Below, piece after piece: positions 1-8,551 of a DNA stretch of 14,297 nucleotides. Below the pieces are notes generated by a model. That model had not been told where the DNA came from, ran no database searches, and was given only the letters and a program-made list of their open reading frames with translations. The position numbers and the translations under genes were made by a program. The first letter of the stretch is position 1; each line of letters opens with the position of its first letter. Origin of the DNA: Bacteroidales bacterium (lineage in GTDB: Bacteria; Bacteroidota; Bacteroidia; Bacteroidales; UBA3663); assembly GCA_004557315.1 (NCBI GenBank), contig SFEH01000052.1, positions 1 to 14,297 of the forward strand. Reading direction: 5' to 3'.

Positions 1-5
1 TTGAG

Positions 6-37
6 AAATACCAATTAATGAGTTGCAAATACCAATT
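6..37. repeat. 11-bp direct repeat, two copies, 21-bp period
   Basis: AAATACCAATT occurs at 6-16 and again at 27-37; positions +12 and +13 after the first mismatch also agree. A 21-bp period puts both copies on the same face of the helix, as expected for a tandem regulator site. It lies just downstream of a possible leftward promoter (59-90), so it could control a gene beyond the left edge. Function is inferred only. Confidence 0.5.
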
Positions 38-58
38 CATAATAGCATAATTTTGGCA

Positions 59-90
59 CAAATTTAATAAAAAGTATTAACTTCTCAAAA
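59..90 (-). promoter_or_regulatory. Possible leftward Bacteroidetes promoter
   Basis: Read on the minus strand, TTTTG (86-90) is followed after 19 bp by TAAATTTG (59-66), matching the Bacteroidetes TTTG / TAnnTTTG pattern. It would drive a transcript leaving the window on the left. The region is very AT-rich, so a chance match is possible. A weaker rightward match (TTG at 23-25, 22 bp, TAATTTTG at 48-55) overlaps it. Confidence 0.4.
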
Positions 91-167
91 TAATTGTATA
101 AGAAATGATACTTGACAAGCATCTACATTATATACTTACAAGCATAACTGCCAAAATCAGCAAATAA

Positions 168-211
168 AATGGTGTGCCGATAGCCACTCAAATGACTTTT
201 GGCACACCATT
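168..211 (-). terminator. Hairpin ending the TPR/outer-membrane unit
   Basis: AATGGTGTGCC (168-178) and GGCACACCATT (201-211) form a perfect 11-bp stem with a 22-nt loop. On the minus strand the stem is followed by a T-rich run (TTTTATTT), which suits termination of the transcript from 3042 to 243. The plus-strand tail (TGTTTG) is poorer. The large loop is unusual for an intrinsic terminator. Confidence 0.55.
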
Positions 212-242
212 GTTTGTGTGAAAATTATATCTTTTTAAGCGA

Positions 243-1682
243 TCAAGGCACTGTGATAGTTACACCCATCCAGCCACCGATAGTATAAGAAGAACCAGAC
301 TGAAGACCCTTCATGAAGAGCATTGACTTCTCTGGGTAAGCTGCCTTATACTTAGCGATTGTTGAGTTGTAAGAAGCCTTCTTCTCTGGATCCTCCTCGC
401 GAGCTGCAGCCTGCTGCATTTCAGAAACTGCTGCTACGAATACGAGACCCTGGATATTAGCGTCAAGTCCAGACTCTCTTGCTGAAGTAGCATAGAGGTT
501 AGCAATCATTACGTGTGGCTCTGCCTGCTCTGGATCAAGCGCGAGAGACTTGCGGAGAGCCTCGCGAGCTGCAGACTTGCGTCCGCGCTGCTGGTGAATA
601 GCTGCTTCATACTTAAGAATCTCACACTTGTCATCTGGCTGGATAGCGAGCTTGAGAGCCTCCTCATAGTAATCCATAGCGCGATCCCAATCCTGCTTCT
701 TGAGGGCAGCCTGTGCAAGACCCTTGGCAGCTTCCATTGATGGAGAGATCTGATATGAATAGTCGGCACAAGTTGTATAGAGCTCTGTCTCACGACCTTC
801 CTTCGAACGGCCAAGAAGCTTTGATACGTTGTTGAGGAACACCTGGTCGTTCTTCTTCTCCTCTACCTGTGGAGTAAAAATCTCAACGAGTGTAGCAACA
901 TCAGCAGCACCTGAACCAGCGAACTGTGTCACAAGACCCATCTTTGCCTTACGGGTATAGTCGATAAACTGCTTTGCGAGAGTTGAGTCCTTGGCAGCCT
1001 TCTCTGGAGTGTTAGCCTTTGTTGTAGGATCAGAAGCCTTAACGCCAGCGCAGATGTCGCGGTCTGCCTCAAGACGAAGCTGATAGCGGTCGAGCGCACC
1101 GTCAAGATATTCAGTACCCTTCATGTAGTTAGCGATGTAGGTTGGCTTGTAAGTAGGATCATCCTTGAACTTATCATAAGAAATGCTGACATACTGTGTC
1201 AAAACCTTTGCATCAGCATCATCCTTCTGCTCAAGCACATTCTGCTCAATCCATCCGAAAGCCAGATCCTTGTCGGCATTCTTGCCCATGATGGTAAGGT
1301 AGTCAGTAGCCTTCTTTCCAAGAATCTCTGGTGAAGGGAAGTACTTCATACGATTGTCGTAGAGAGCCATAAGGTCATCTACCGCAGCCTGACGTGCTGC
1401 AGGGTCAGCCTTAACCTTGTTGATGCGATCCTTGAGGATGTTTACGCCATAGACATAGACATTCTTGTTGAAGTTTGGAACGGCATCATAGAGAGCCTTC
1501 CAGAACTCGTAAGCATCGCCCCAGTTCTTCTGCTTGGCATACTCTGTGTAGAGAGAGTTGTTCTCACCCACTGTGTTACCATTGGCACACTGGATCTCCA
1601 GCTGTTCTGGAGTCTGTGCAAATACTGATGAAGCACCCATTGCAAGGATAGCTCCAAAAAGGAATTTTGCAGATGTTTTCAT
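243..1682 (-). CDS. Secreted tetratricopeptide-repeat protein
   Basis: This is a 479-residue protein with a clear signal peptide (a Lys near the start, a hydrophobic core, and cleavage after SVFA-Q at about residue 22). It is therefore probably periplasmic or envelope-associated. The first ~300 residues are helical, with no motif I recognise. TPR units are visible at about 315-400 (for example AMDYYEEALKLA and AAREALRKSLALDPEQAEPH), and the C-terminal ~80 residues are probably helical before a short hydrophobic end. TPR units bind other proteins; the partner cannot be read from the sequence. It lies 34 bp behind the outer-membrane barrel gene, with no promoter match in the gap, so the two are probably co-transcribed. 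Similar exported TPR proteins are common in Bacteroidetes. The annotation as a TPR protein is secure; the specific role is unknown. Confidence 0.85.
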   Translation of the reverse strand: MKTSAKFLFGAILAMGASSVFAQTPEQLEIQCANGNTVGENNSLYTEYAKQKNWGDAYEFWKALYDAVPNFNKNVYVYGVNILKDRINKVKADPAARQAAVDDLMALYDNRMKYFPSPEILGKKATDYLTIMGKNADKDLAFGWIEQNVLEQKDDADAKVLTQYVSISYDKFKDDPTYKPTYIANYMKGTEYLDGALDRYQLRLEADRDICAGVKASDPTTKANTPEKAAKDSTLAKQFIDYTRKAKMGLVTQFAGSGAADVATLVEIFTPQVEEKKNDQVFLNNVSKLLGRSKEGRETELYTTCADYSYQISPSMEAAKGLAQAALKKQDWDRAMDYYEEALKLAIQPDDKCEILKYEAAIHQQRGRKSAAREALRKSLALDPEQAEPHVMIANLYATSARESGLDANIQGLVFVAAVSEMQQAAAREEDPEKKASYNSTIAKYKAAYPEKSMLFMKGLQSGSSYTIGGWMGVTITVP

Positions 1683-1716
1683 TGTGTTTTGTTTTATATG
1701 ATTAATATTGTTTTTT

Positions 1717-3042
1717 TTAACGAAGTCTATTGCGGAAGAACATCATCTCATTGAACGTTACGCCAATCGTGAGATTGATATAGTCCTCACTCATGAGTTT
1801 CTTCTCTGAAGGCTCCACATGAGTATATTCAAGTGAGAGATTGAGCAGACTGCGGCGACGAGACATGAATCCGACAGGAAGTCCAATACCACATGATGCC
1901 GTATATTCATTGTTCTGACTGCCAAAGGTCTCAACATACGAATTCTTGAAATTCAAGCCCGCACGGTAACGGCAAGTCTTAAAGTAATTCTGATCAAAAG
2001 AACTTGGCTGATACTCCACACCGACTGCAAATTTAGAAATATTTTTATAAATTCCGTCAGTTTTGCTCATATTTGCGTCCAATCCTGCCACTTTTGACCA
2101 GTTTTCCATCGAAAACTCAGCACCAACTTGCAATTTTCTATCAATATGATACGATGCACCAACTCCAACCTTCATCGGAGCGTTGACATTAAACTTCTCA
2201 TTAACGGATACTGTATCGGTATTGCTGAACTTGACATTGTCGGCACTGACATGAATAGGAGTCTTTGGAGAGAACGTCGCACCTAAGAGAAGAGTACGTC
2301 CTGCATTGAGTCGATGCAGATACTGGATTCCTATCCCGAGATCAAATCCCTTGGCAGTATAGCCACGTGTCACATAAGTGCTTTTTGCCTGACCGCTTGA
2401 GATATAGACCGAGCTCGAATGGCTCACCGATCCTGTAATCAGAGCCGCATTGAGTCCGACATTGAGCATCGTCGTCTTGGTAGTAATCGGACGCCAGCCA
2501 ATGCTTGCCATAATCTTCTGCAAGCCGCCATTGCCCTGATATGTATTACTATAGGCTAATGTATCAACAGTGCTGATCGAATTGTCGATAGGCTCTTTAG
2601 TAGTATTTCCATAATAATAGCCCACCATCGAATAAGGTGTAAGCGAAAGAGCTCCTGCAAAATTGTGCCAGAGAGGAAAATGCAGAGAGAGGTAGTTGAA
2701 ACCTGAATTGACATGCTTCTCGTGCTTACCATTCTCACTCACGAACTGCCATTCACAGTTCAAGCCTGCTTCAACAAGCATTGTCAGAGTATCAATAGCA
2801 GTGAGTGAAGCCGGATTGTAGAGATTGGTAGTTGAATTGGAATACGTCACAACACCGAGGCCTCCCATTGCCCTGGTCGAAGCATTGCCAACGCTTCCCA
2901 GCTTACCGAAACCATAACGTGAATAGGCGCTGTTTGTAAGGTTGCTCGGATTCTCATTCTGCGCAAAGACAGAAGGGACCGAAAGGAAAAGCATCACAAA
3001 AAATGCGAAAAGTATCTTTGAAAACGACTTGTTCATAGACAT
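1717..3042 (-). CDS. Outer-membrane beta-barrel protein (FadL/PorV-like)
   Basis: This 441-residue protein has a signal peptide of about 27 residues (SKILFAFFVMLFLSVPSVFA, then QNENP). The mature N-terminus has the pattern NSAYSRYGFGKL, then ARAMGG-like and LYNPAS-like segments (TRAMGGLGVV, NLYNPASL). These are typical of a Bacteroidetes outer-membrane barrel family related in layout to FadL and PorV. The rest is rich in alternating aromatic/polar strands with short turns, consistent with a barrel of about 14 strands. The ATG at 3042 is used here; another ATG two codons later (3036) is equally possible. It is the first gene of a leftward pair with the TPR protein at 243-1682. Its promoter spacer contains a perfect inverted repeat (3069-3083), which suggests regulation. 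The substrate is unknown. Confidence 0.8.
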   Translation of the reverse strand: MSMNKSFSKILFAFFVMLFLSVPSVFAQNENPSNLTNSAYSRYGFGKLGSVGNASTRAMGGLGVVTYSNSTTNLYNPASLTAIDTLTMLVEAGLNCEWQFVSENGKHEKHVNSGFNYLSLHFPLWHNFAGALSLTPYSMVGYYYGNTTKEPIDNSISTVDTLAYSNTYQGNGGLQKIMASIGWRPITTKTTMLNVGLNAALITGSVSHSSSVYISSGQAKSTYVTRGYTAKGFDLGIGIQYLHRLNAGRTLLLGATFSPKTPIHVSADNVKFSNTDTVSVNEKFNVNAPMKVGVGASYHIDRKLQVGAEFSMENWSKVAGLDANMSKTDGIYKNISKFAVGVEYQPSSFDQNYFKTCRYRAGLNFKNSYVETFGSQNNEYTASCGIGLPVGFMSRRRSLLNLSLEYTHVEPSEKKLMSEDYINLTIGVTFNEMMFFRNRLR

Positions 3043-3060
3043 ATTTTATATTACAAGACG

Positions 3061-3091
3061 CGAATATACTCATTAATAATGAGAATACAAA
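3061..3091 (-). promoter_or_regulatory. Promoter of outer-membrane gene, palindrome in spacer
   Basis: On the minus strand TTTG (3088-3091) is followed after 19 bp by TATATTCG (3061-3068), one mismatch from TAnnTTTG. The spacer holds the inverted repeat CTCATTA-n-TAATGAG (3069-3083), which abuts the -7 box. A repressor bound there would block RNA polymerase. The leader to the ATG at 3042 would be about 12-15 nt. Confidence 0.5.
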
Positions 3092-3127
3092 GCAATTTTT
3101 GATTTTTTAAGGTTTCATCATTCATTT

Positions 3128-3164
3128 TAAAAGGAAAAGTGCCCAGGCTCGCAAGCCTGAACAC
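3128..3164 (-). terminator. Intrinsic terminator after guaA
   Basis: On the minus strand the arms 3164-3154 and 3149-3139 form an 11-bp stem (two G-U pairs) around a TGCG loop, followed by TTTTCCTTTT. It starts 32 nt after the guaA stop codon and separates that operon from the promoter of the outer-membrane gene. Confidence 0.75.
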
Positions 3165-3195
3165 CAAAATCATACATGTATTATGAATAATGACA

Positions 3196-4866
3196 TTATT
3201 CCCACTCGATTGTCGAAGGTGGTTTTGACGAAATGTCATAGCAAACGCGATTCACTCCCTTAACCTTGTTGATGATGTCATTCGATACCTTGGCAAGGAA
3301 GTCGTAAGGGAGGTGAGCCCAATCGGCAGTCATGGCATCACTTGATGTCACAGCACGCAAAGCAACTGGATTCTCATAAGTACGCTCATCGCCCATCACG
3401 CCTACACTGCGCACATCACTGAGCAGGATAGCACCTGCCTGCCATACCTGATCGTACAGTGAGACCTCAATCTCTCCATTCTGCATATCGGCAGGAACAC
3501 CAGCTGCCAGCACTCGGCGTGCTTCTTCTCCCGAGAGTCTAACCTTATATTCGCGGAGTCCACGGATGTAGATATCGTCGGCTTCCTGAAGGATGGCAAC
3601 CTTCTCGCGAGTGATGTCGCCAAGAATACGCACCGCAAGGCCTGGTCCAGGGAAAGGATGACGGGTAATGAGATGCTCTGGCATACCCATCGAACGACCG
3701 ACGCGACGCACTTCATCCTTGAACAGCCATTTCAGAGGCTCGCAGAGCGAAAGATGCATCTCTTCTGGGAGTCCACCCACATTGTGATGGCTCTTGATAA
3801 CCTTTCCTGTGATATTGAGCGACTCGATACGGTCAGGATAGATAGTACCCTGAGCAAGCCACTTGACCTCACTTTCTCCATCCTTGCTTTCTGCAATGAT
3901 GCGCTTTGCCTCGGCATCGAACACCTCTACGAAGTCGCGACCTATAATCTTTCGTTTCTTCTCTGGCTCGCGCACTCCTGCAAGGTCACCAAGGAACTTG
4001 TCACTGGCATCCACGCCGACAACGTTGAGTCCAAGGCACTCATAGTCTTTCATCACATCGCGGAACTCGTTCTTGCGCAACATTCCATGGTCCACGAAGA
4101 TACATGTTAGCTGACTACCGATAGCCTTATTGAGCAATACTGCTGCAACAGAAGAATCAACGCCACCACTAAGGCCAAGAATCACACGGTCATTGCCAAT
4201 CTGCTCCTTCAGTTCCTTGACTGTGCTCTCAACAAAGGCATCGGCGCTCCAGTCCTGATGGCTGTGACACACATCAACCACAAAGTTCTTGAGCAATAAA
4301 GTTCCCTGCAATGAGTGGAACACCTCTGGGTGGAACTGTGTGCCAAAGATTGGCATTGGTTCAGCACTGTCGGTCTCTGCACCCTGACGAGCATCCGGAA
4401 TATAGTATGCGGCATTCTGAACGGTCTCTGTCGATGCCACTACCTTTGCTCCTTCAGGAACACATGTGATACTGTCGCCATGTGACATCCAGACCTGGGA
4501 ATTATCGTCAAAGCCACGGAACAGCGGACATTCCTTGTCGATGAACTGCAGATTCTGACGTCCGTACTCGCGAGTGCCCGCACTCTCTACCTTTCCGCCA
4601 TAGATATGGCTCATATACTGAGCGCCATAACAAATACCGAGAATAGGCAAACGGCCACGGATGCGAGATAGATCGACATGGAAGGCATCGTCGGCATAAA
4701 CACTGAGCGGAGAGCCCGATAGAATGACACCTATGACACTCGGATCATCGTGTGGAAACTTGTTGTAAGGCAAGATTTCGCAGAAAGTGTCGAGTTCTCG
4801 TACACGGCGTCCAATGAGCTGTGTGGTTTGAGAACCAAAGTCCAAGATGATGATTTTCTGTTGCAT
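3196..4866 (-). CDS. guaA: GMP synthase (glutamine-hydrolysing)
   Basis: Converts XMP to GMP using ATP and glutamine, the last step of de novo guanine nucleotide synthesis in the cytoplasm. The N-terminal class I glutamine amidotransferase domain (about 1-200) starts at ILDFGSQ and has the nucleophile Cys79 in GICYG, with His179 and Glu181 in QFHPEV. The ATP-pyrophosphatase domain has the P-loop SGGVDSS at 233-239. The C-terminal dimerisation domain has HPFPGPGLAVRI and ends with KPPSTIEWE, as usual. At 556 residues it is longer than the ~525 of E. coli; extra residues lie around 160-170 and in the ATPase domain (IIAESKDGESEVKW). The start is the ATG at 4866, directly before QQKIIILDFGSQ; an in-frame extension to 4908 would overlap the preceding gene and is unlikely. 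It lies 25 bp behind the large TPR gene with no promoter in between, so it is probably co-transcribed with it. Confidence 0.97.
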   Translation of the reverse strand: MQQKIIILDFGSQTTQLIGRRVRELDTFCEILPYNKFPHDDPSVIGVILSGSPLSVYADDAFHVDLSRIRGRLPILGICYGAQYMSHIYGGKVESAGTREYGRQNLQFIDKECPLFRGFDDNSQVWMSHGDSITCVPEGAKVVASTETVQNAAYYIPDARQGAETDSAEPMPIFGTQFHPEVFHSLQGTLLLKNFVVDVCHSHQDWSADAFVESTVKELKEQIGNDRVILGLSGGVDSSVAAVLLNKAIGSQLTCIFVDHGMLRKNEFRDVMKDYECLGLNVVGVDASDKFLGDLAGVREPEKKRKIIGRDFVEVFDAEAKRIIAESKDGESEVKWLAQGTIYPDRIESLNITGKVIKSHHNVGGLPEEMHLSLCEPLKWLFKDEVRRVGRSMGMPEHLITRHPFPGPGLAVRILGDITREKVAILQEADDIYIRGLREYKVRLSGEEARRVLAAGVPADMQNGEIEVSLYDQVWQAGAILLSDVRSVGVMGDERTYENPVALRAVTSSDAMTADWAHLPYDFLAKVSNDIINKVKGVNRVCYDISSKPPSTIEWE

Positions 4867-4891
4867 AGCAATTTGTATAATTAGTTTCTGA

Positions 4892-7108
4892 TTAATCGGA
4901 GTTGGCACGTTTCAACACACTATAAGCCACCGCAAGACCAAGCTCTCCAGCCTTCGACAAATCCTGAATGCCAAGACGTGTCTTGCCCATGCGCAGATAG
5001 ATGAGTCCTCGGTTATAATATGCCTCGGCAAACGATGGGTAAAGCTCAATTGCCCTGTTGAGATCGTTGAGGGCAGCATCGAGATTGTTCATCTTTGACG
5101 AGATATATGCTCGGTTATAATATGCATAGACAAATGTCGGAGACAATTCGATCACCTTGTCAAGGTCGCGCATGGCAAGGTCACATTCCACCTTGCGAGC
5201 CTGCTGCTGGCGTTCTGCCTCTATTTTTGCCCGCTCTTGAGCAGTGAGCACATTCGAATTGATCCTGATATTTCCGAAATTACCCATTTGCGTAGCTTGG
5301 CTCGACTGCGTGCCTACTGCCGTCAGGGCACTGTTTCGCAAGTCATCATCGCCAGTCTTGGCATTTGCCGATACCACGCCTGCCCTGTCCTGAATCTCAA
5401 TCTGGCGGAAACGCACAACTGCACGATTGAAATAAGCAAGAATGAAATTGTCCTTGCGCATCAGGATCTGGTTCAGGTCTGCAATGGCATTCTGATAATC
5501 CTGCACCAGCATAAAGTCGAGGCTTCGTCCGAAGAAATGTATGAGGTTTCCTCCCGAAACACCAATGGCACGCGAGTAGTCATCTATTGAAGCGAAGTGT
5601 GCCTGAACCTGATCCTTGGTGAGCATCGGTTCATTGCATACCACTTTCAAGCGACGGCTGAGGAGTCCGGCACGGTTGAAGTCCGACAATGTCTTCTCAA
5701 AATATATGTTCTGACGCACCTCATCATTCTTCTCATAATATGAGAGGATGAACATAGGCTGCAGCTCGACAGTGAAGTTTCGGTCCTGAATACGTCCACG
5801 GATATTACTCTCATAACGGCTTGTGCGGTCATCAGTATTTGCCGTCATTATGCGGTTGAACTTCCTGATGTTACGGTCGCTCTCCCTTCGGGTGCGGGCA
5901 TCATCATCCATATCCTCGTCACGAGTGCTCGGATCGGCATACAGGATGCTGTCAGGATTCTGCACGCCCTGTGCCAGCAGTTCCTGGCGTTGCTTCTCAC
6001 GCTGGTCGCGTTCTTTCTTGACACGTTGTTCAACAAGAAAAGCCTGCTTGAAATCATCGTCGGCTGCAGTGCTGTTTCCGAGCTTGCGGTTGTCTTCCGA
6101 GCGTGCATAAAGTGCAGGGAAGAAATTAGGATGCTGGGCAAACACCGCCGTATAATCGTCGATTGCGCCACGCAAGTCACCAACCTCATCGCGTAGAATG
6201 GCGCGGTTATAGCTTGCAAACGTATTGTCAGGCTCGAGTTCCAGCACTGCGCTGAAGTCGCTGATTGCCCTGTTGCGATCGCCAATCTGCGCACGGAGCA
6301 AGCCTCGGTTGTACAGTGATATTACACTCTGCGGGTCAATCTGTATAGCCTGATCATAGTCAGCCAAAGCTCCTCGAAGATCGTTGACATTGTATTTGAT
6401 CAGACCTCGGTTGATGTAATATGCCGACTGCTCAGGATCGAGCTTGATTGCCATGTCAAGATCCTTCAAGGCTTCCGAATGATTCTCCTGTCCTTCGAGT
6501 ATCATGCCACGGAGTCCAAAAGCATACGACGAACTTTTGTCGAGATCGATAGCCTTGTTGAGATTGGCAAGTGCCTGTAAGCTATCGTTCATCTCCATCT
6601 TCAACTGTGCACGTGTGATGTAGGCCGATGGCTCGGAAGGGAAGATCCTGACGAAACTGTCGAAACATGAATCAGCCTTTGCAAAATCATCCTTCAGCGC
6701 ATACGACACGCCAAGACTGCGCAGGAACACCTTGTTCTCTGGCTGAATCTTCAAGCCTTTGAGGAAATCTTCGATGGCTCCATCATAGTCCTTGAGGTTC
6801 TGACGCGCTATGCCTCGCACCTGATAAGCCGTTGCGATGAAAGGATTGCGTTCGAGACACTCCGTCGCATCTTCCTCTGCTCCTGTATAATCATCAAGAT
6901 AGACCTTGGCTATCGAGCGATAGAGATATGGCTCTGGGAGATATGGCTTGACAGATATTACATTATTGAAATACTGTATCGACAGTACATAGTCCTCGAA
7001 ATAGAGTGCATTTCGTCCGATGGCAAGCACACGATCAGTGTTGATCTGGGCAAAGCCGCAGACCACCATCGAGATCATTAACAATATGGTTGAGATAAAT
7101 CGTTTCAT
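4892..7108 (-). CDS. Large secreted tetratricopeptide-repeat protein
   Basis: A protein of about 738 residues with an N-terminal signal sequence (MKRFISTILLMISMVVCGFAQ; cleavage probably near GFA-Q), so it is probably exported. Residues ~25-360 are about ten consecutive TPR units with the usual pattern (for example ALADYDQAIQIDPQS and AISDFSAVLELEPDN). A charged, probably coiled stretch follows (KKERDQREKQRQELL). A middle region of ~200 residues has no motif I recognise, and a second TPR block closes the protein (~655-725; LNDLNRAIELYPSFAEAYYN). TPR arrays are scaffolds for protein contacts; the partner is unknown. ATGs at 7111 and 7108 are both possible. A longer start at 7147 is rejected because a strong promoter (7125-7157) lies inside that extension. 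It is the first gene of the unit that also contains guaA. Confidence 0.85.
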   Translation of the reverse strand: MKRFISTILLMISMVVCGFAQINTDRVLAIGRNALYFEDYVLSIQYFNNVISVKPYLPEPYLYRSIAKVYLDDYTGAEEDATECLERNPFIATAYQVRGIARQNLKDYDGAIEDFLKGLKIQPENKVFLRSLGVSYALKDDFAKADSCFDSFVRIFPSEPSAYITRAQLKMEMNDSLQALANLNKAIDLDKSSSYAFGLRGMILEGQENHSEALKDLDMAIKLDPEQSAYYINRGLIKYNVNDLRGALADYDQAIQIDPQSVISLYNRGLLRAQIGDRNRAISDFSAVLELEPDNTFASYNRAILRDEVGDLRGAIDDYTAVFAQHPNFFPALYARSEDNRKLGNSTAADDDFKQAFLVEQRVKKERDQREKQRQELLAQGVQNPDSILYADPSTRDEDMDDDARTRRESDRNIRKFNRIMTANTDDRTSRYESNIRGRIQDRNFTVELQPMFILSYYEKNDEVRQNIYFEKTLSDFNRAGLLSRRLKVVCNEPMLTKDQVQAHFASIDDYSRAIGVSGGNLIHFFGRSLDFMLVQDYQNAIADLNQILMRKDNFILAYFNRAVVRFRQIEIQDRAGVVSANAKTGDDDLRNSALTAVGTQSSQATQMGNFGNIRINSNVLTAQERAKIEAERQQQARKVECDLAMRDLDKVIELSPTFVYAYYNRAYISSKMNNLDAALNDLNRAIELYPSFAEAYYNRGLIYLRMGKTRLGIQDLSKAGELGLAVAYSVLKRANSD

Positions 7109-7124
7109 CATAATAAAATACGCG

Positions 7125-7157
7125 CAAAGGTAATACTTTTCTCTCACATTAGCAAAA
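7125..7157 (-). promoter_or_regulatory. Promoter of the TPR-guaA unit
   Basis: On the minus strand TTTTG (7153-7157) is separated by 20 bp from TACCTTTG (7125-7132), an exact match to TAnnTTTG. Transcription would start near 7118-7121, giving a leader of only about 10 nt. This decides the start of the TPR gene at 7111 or 7108. Confidence 0.8.
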
Positions 7158-7171
7158 TTAGGTATCGAAAG

Positions 7172-7203
7172 TTTGCATTTGTTACGGAGTTTCTATATTT
7201 TTG
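7172..7203 (+). promoter_or_regulatory. Promoter of the AmpG-like transporter gene
   Basis: TTTG (7172-7175), 20 bp, then TATTTTTG (7196-7203), an exact Bacteroidetes consensus. It is back to back with the leftward promoter at 7125-7157; the two -33 elements are 14 bp apart. The leader may contain the perfect palindrome GAGTTAACTC (7231-7240) if translation starts at 7254. Confidence 0.75.
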
Positions 7204-7253
7204 CAACAATTTTTAATATGGAGTTAGCGGGAGTTAACTCGCATCATACGGAT

Positions 7254-8546
7254 ATGAACAAAAACTACTACCCACAGCACTGGCCATGGATATTGTCGGC
7301 CTATCTTGGCGAAGGACTTCCCTATGCCATCGTAAACACCCTCATGGTAGCATTGCTTGCCGACATGGGCATGAGCAACGGCTCGGTTGCAGCAATCACC
7401 GGCATGTTGAGCATCCCCTGGTCACTGAAGTTCCTGTGGAGTCCGCTGGTCGATTCCATCAGCACCAAGCGTCGCTGGATGATGCTTATGGAGGCTGGGC
7501 TTGCCATCGTCTTCCTTGCCACTTCCCTATCGCTTTCTTCTGGCATCTGGCAATATGCCGTGACTATATTTGCGGCAACGGCTGCCATCCTCTCTGCCAC
7601 TTACGACATCTCTTGCGACGGTTTCTACATGAAGGCTCTGTCGCAGGATGCCCAGTCGTTCTTTGTGGGGATCCGCAACATGGCCTATCGCATGGGCTGG
7701 CTTCTTGCCACAGGAGCTCTTGTCTGGGTCACAGGACGATTCGAGATGTCGGGCTTCAGCACAACGACCTCATGGCAACTGACTTTCGGCATTATCGCGT
7801 CGCTCTTCTTCTTATTATATATAGGCTATCAATTCATGTTGCCAAAAGTCGAGACCGAGAACAAAGGAGTGGTCAAGACTGGCATCATGGGTGACGTCGA
7901 TGCAATCAAGTCGAGCTATATCAAGAGCATCGTTACATTCTTCACCAACCGTTCGTTCAAGGATCTTGTCTTCCTTCTTCTCTTCATCTTCACCTATCGC
8001 TTGGGCGAAGCTTTTCTGTCGAAGGTGACATTGCTCTTCCTGAAAGACTCGGTCGAGAATGGCGGCATTGGGCTCAACAATGAGCAATATGGACTTCTCT
8101 ATGGCACTCTGGGAATGTTGTCGCTCACCATTGGCGGCATCTTGGGAGGCATCTGCATTTCTCGCTATTCCTTGCGTCGGTGCATCATCCCTATGGCTCT
8201 CGCTCTCAATATTCCCGATTTGCTCTATGTTTACCTGTCAATCATTCAGCCGAACGACATGACAGTCATTGGCACATGCATCTCGGTCGAGCAATTCGGC
8301 TACGGTTTTGGATTCACTGCCTACACGGTTTATCTCCTGCAATGTGCCAAAGGCGAGTATGAGACCGTCCACTATGCTTTCCTGACAGCTCTGATGGCAA
8401 TAGGCATGGCCTTGCCTACGATAATCTCGGGCTATTGGCAACAGGACATCGGATACCCCGAATTTTTCATCCGTGCATGCTGGCTCACTCTCCCAGGCAT
8501 GGCAATGTCAATCTGGTATGTTCTGAAACATGAAAACAAGAAATAA
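7254..8546 (+). CDS. MFS transporter, AmpG-like (PAT family)
   Basis: A 430-residue inner-membrane protein with about 12 hydrophobic segments. The N-terminus has the family signature (PWILSAYLGEGLPYAIVNTL), and the loop after helix 2 has FLWSPLVDSISTKRRW, the major-facilitator loop 2-3 motif in its AmpG/PAT form. Characterised AmpG proteins import anhydro-muropeptides released from the cell wall into the cytoplasm for recycling; in enterobacteria this also feeds beta-lactamase induction. Whether this protein carries the same substrate cannot be read from the sequence, because PAT members also include acetyl-CoA transporters and uncharacterised paralogues. The ATG at 7254 fits the family start. 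The ATG at 7218 is possible and has a more AT-rich start region. The TTG at 7173 lies inside the promoter and is rejected. Transcribed alone, with a terminator at 8552-8611. Confidence 0.87.
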   Translation: MNKNYYPQHWPWILSAYLGEGLPYAIVNTLMVALLADMGMSNGSVAAITGMLSIPWSLKFLWSPLVDSISTKRRWMMLMEAGLAIVFLATSLSLSSGIWQYAVTIFAATAAILSATYDISCDGFYMKALSQDAQSFFVGIRNMAYRMGWLLATGALVWVTGRFEMSGFSTTTSWQLTFGIIASLFFLLYIGYQFMLPKVETENKGVVKTGIMGDVDAIKSSYIKSIVTFFTNRSFKDLVFLLLFIFTYRLGEAFLSKVTLLFLKDSVENGGIGLNNEQYGLLYGTLGMLSLTIGGILGGICISRYSLRRCIIPMALALNIPDLLYVYLSIIQPNDMTVIGTCISVEQFGYGFGFTAYTVYLLQCAKGEYETVHYAFLTALMAIGMALPTIISGYWQQDIGYPEFFIRACWLTLPGMAMSIWYVLKHENKK

Positions 8547-8551
8547 CAGCA

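Noticed and set aside
3658..4110. A 150-codon plus-strand frame within guaA
   Set aside because: It is an antisense shadow of a fully conserved GMP synthase, with no domain or promoter.
4867..4908. 14-residue N-terminal extension of GMP synthase
   Set aside because: It would overlap the end of the TPR gene, and the family begins directly at the ILDFGSQ segment after the ATG at 4866.
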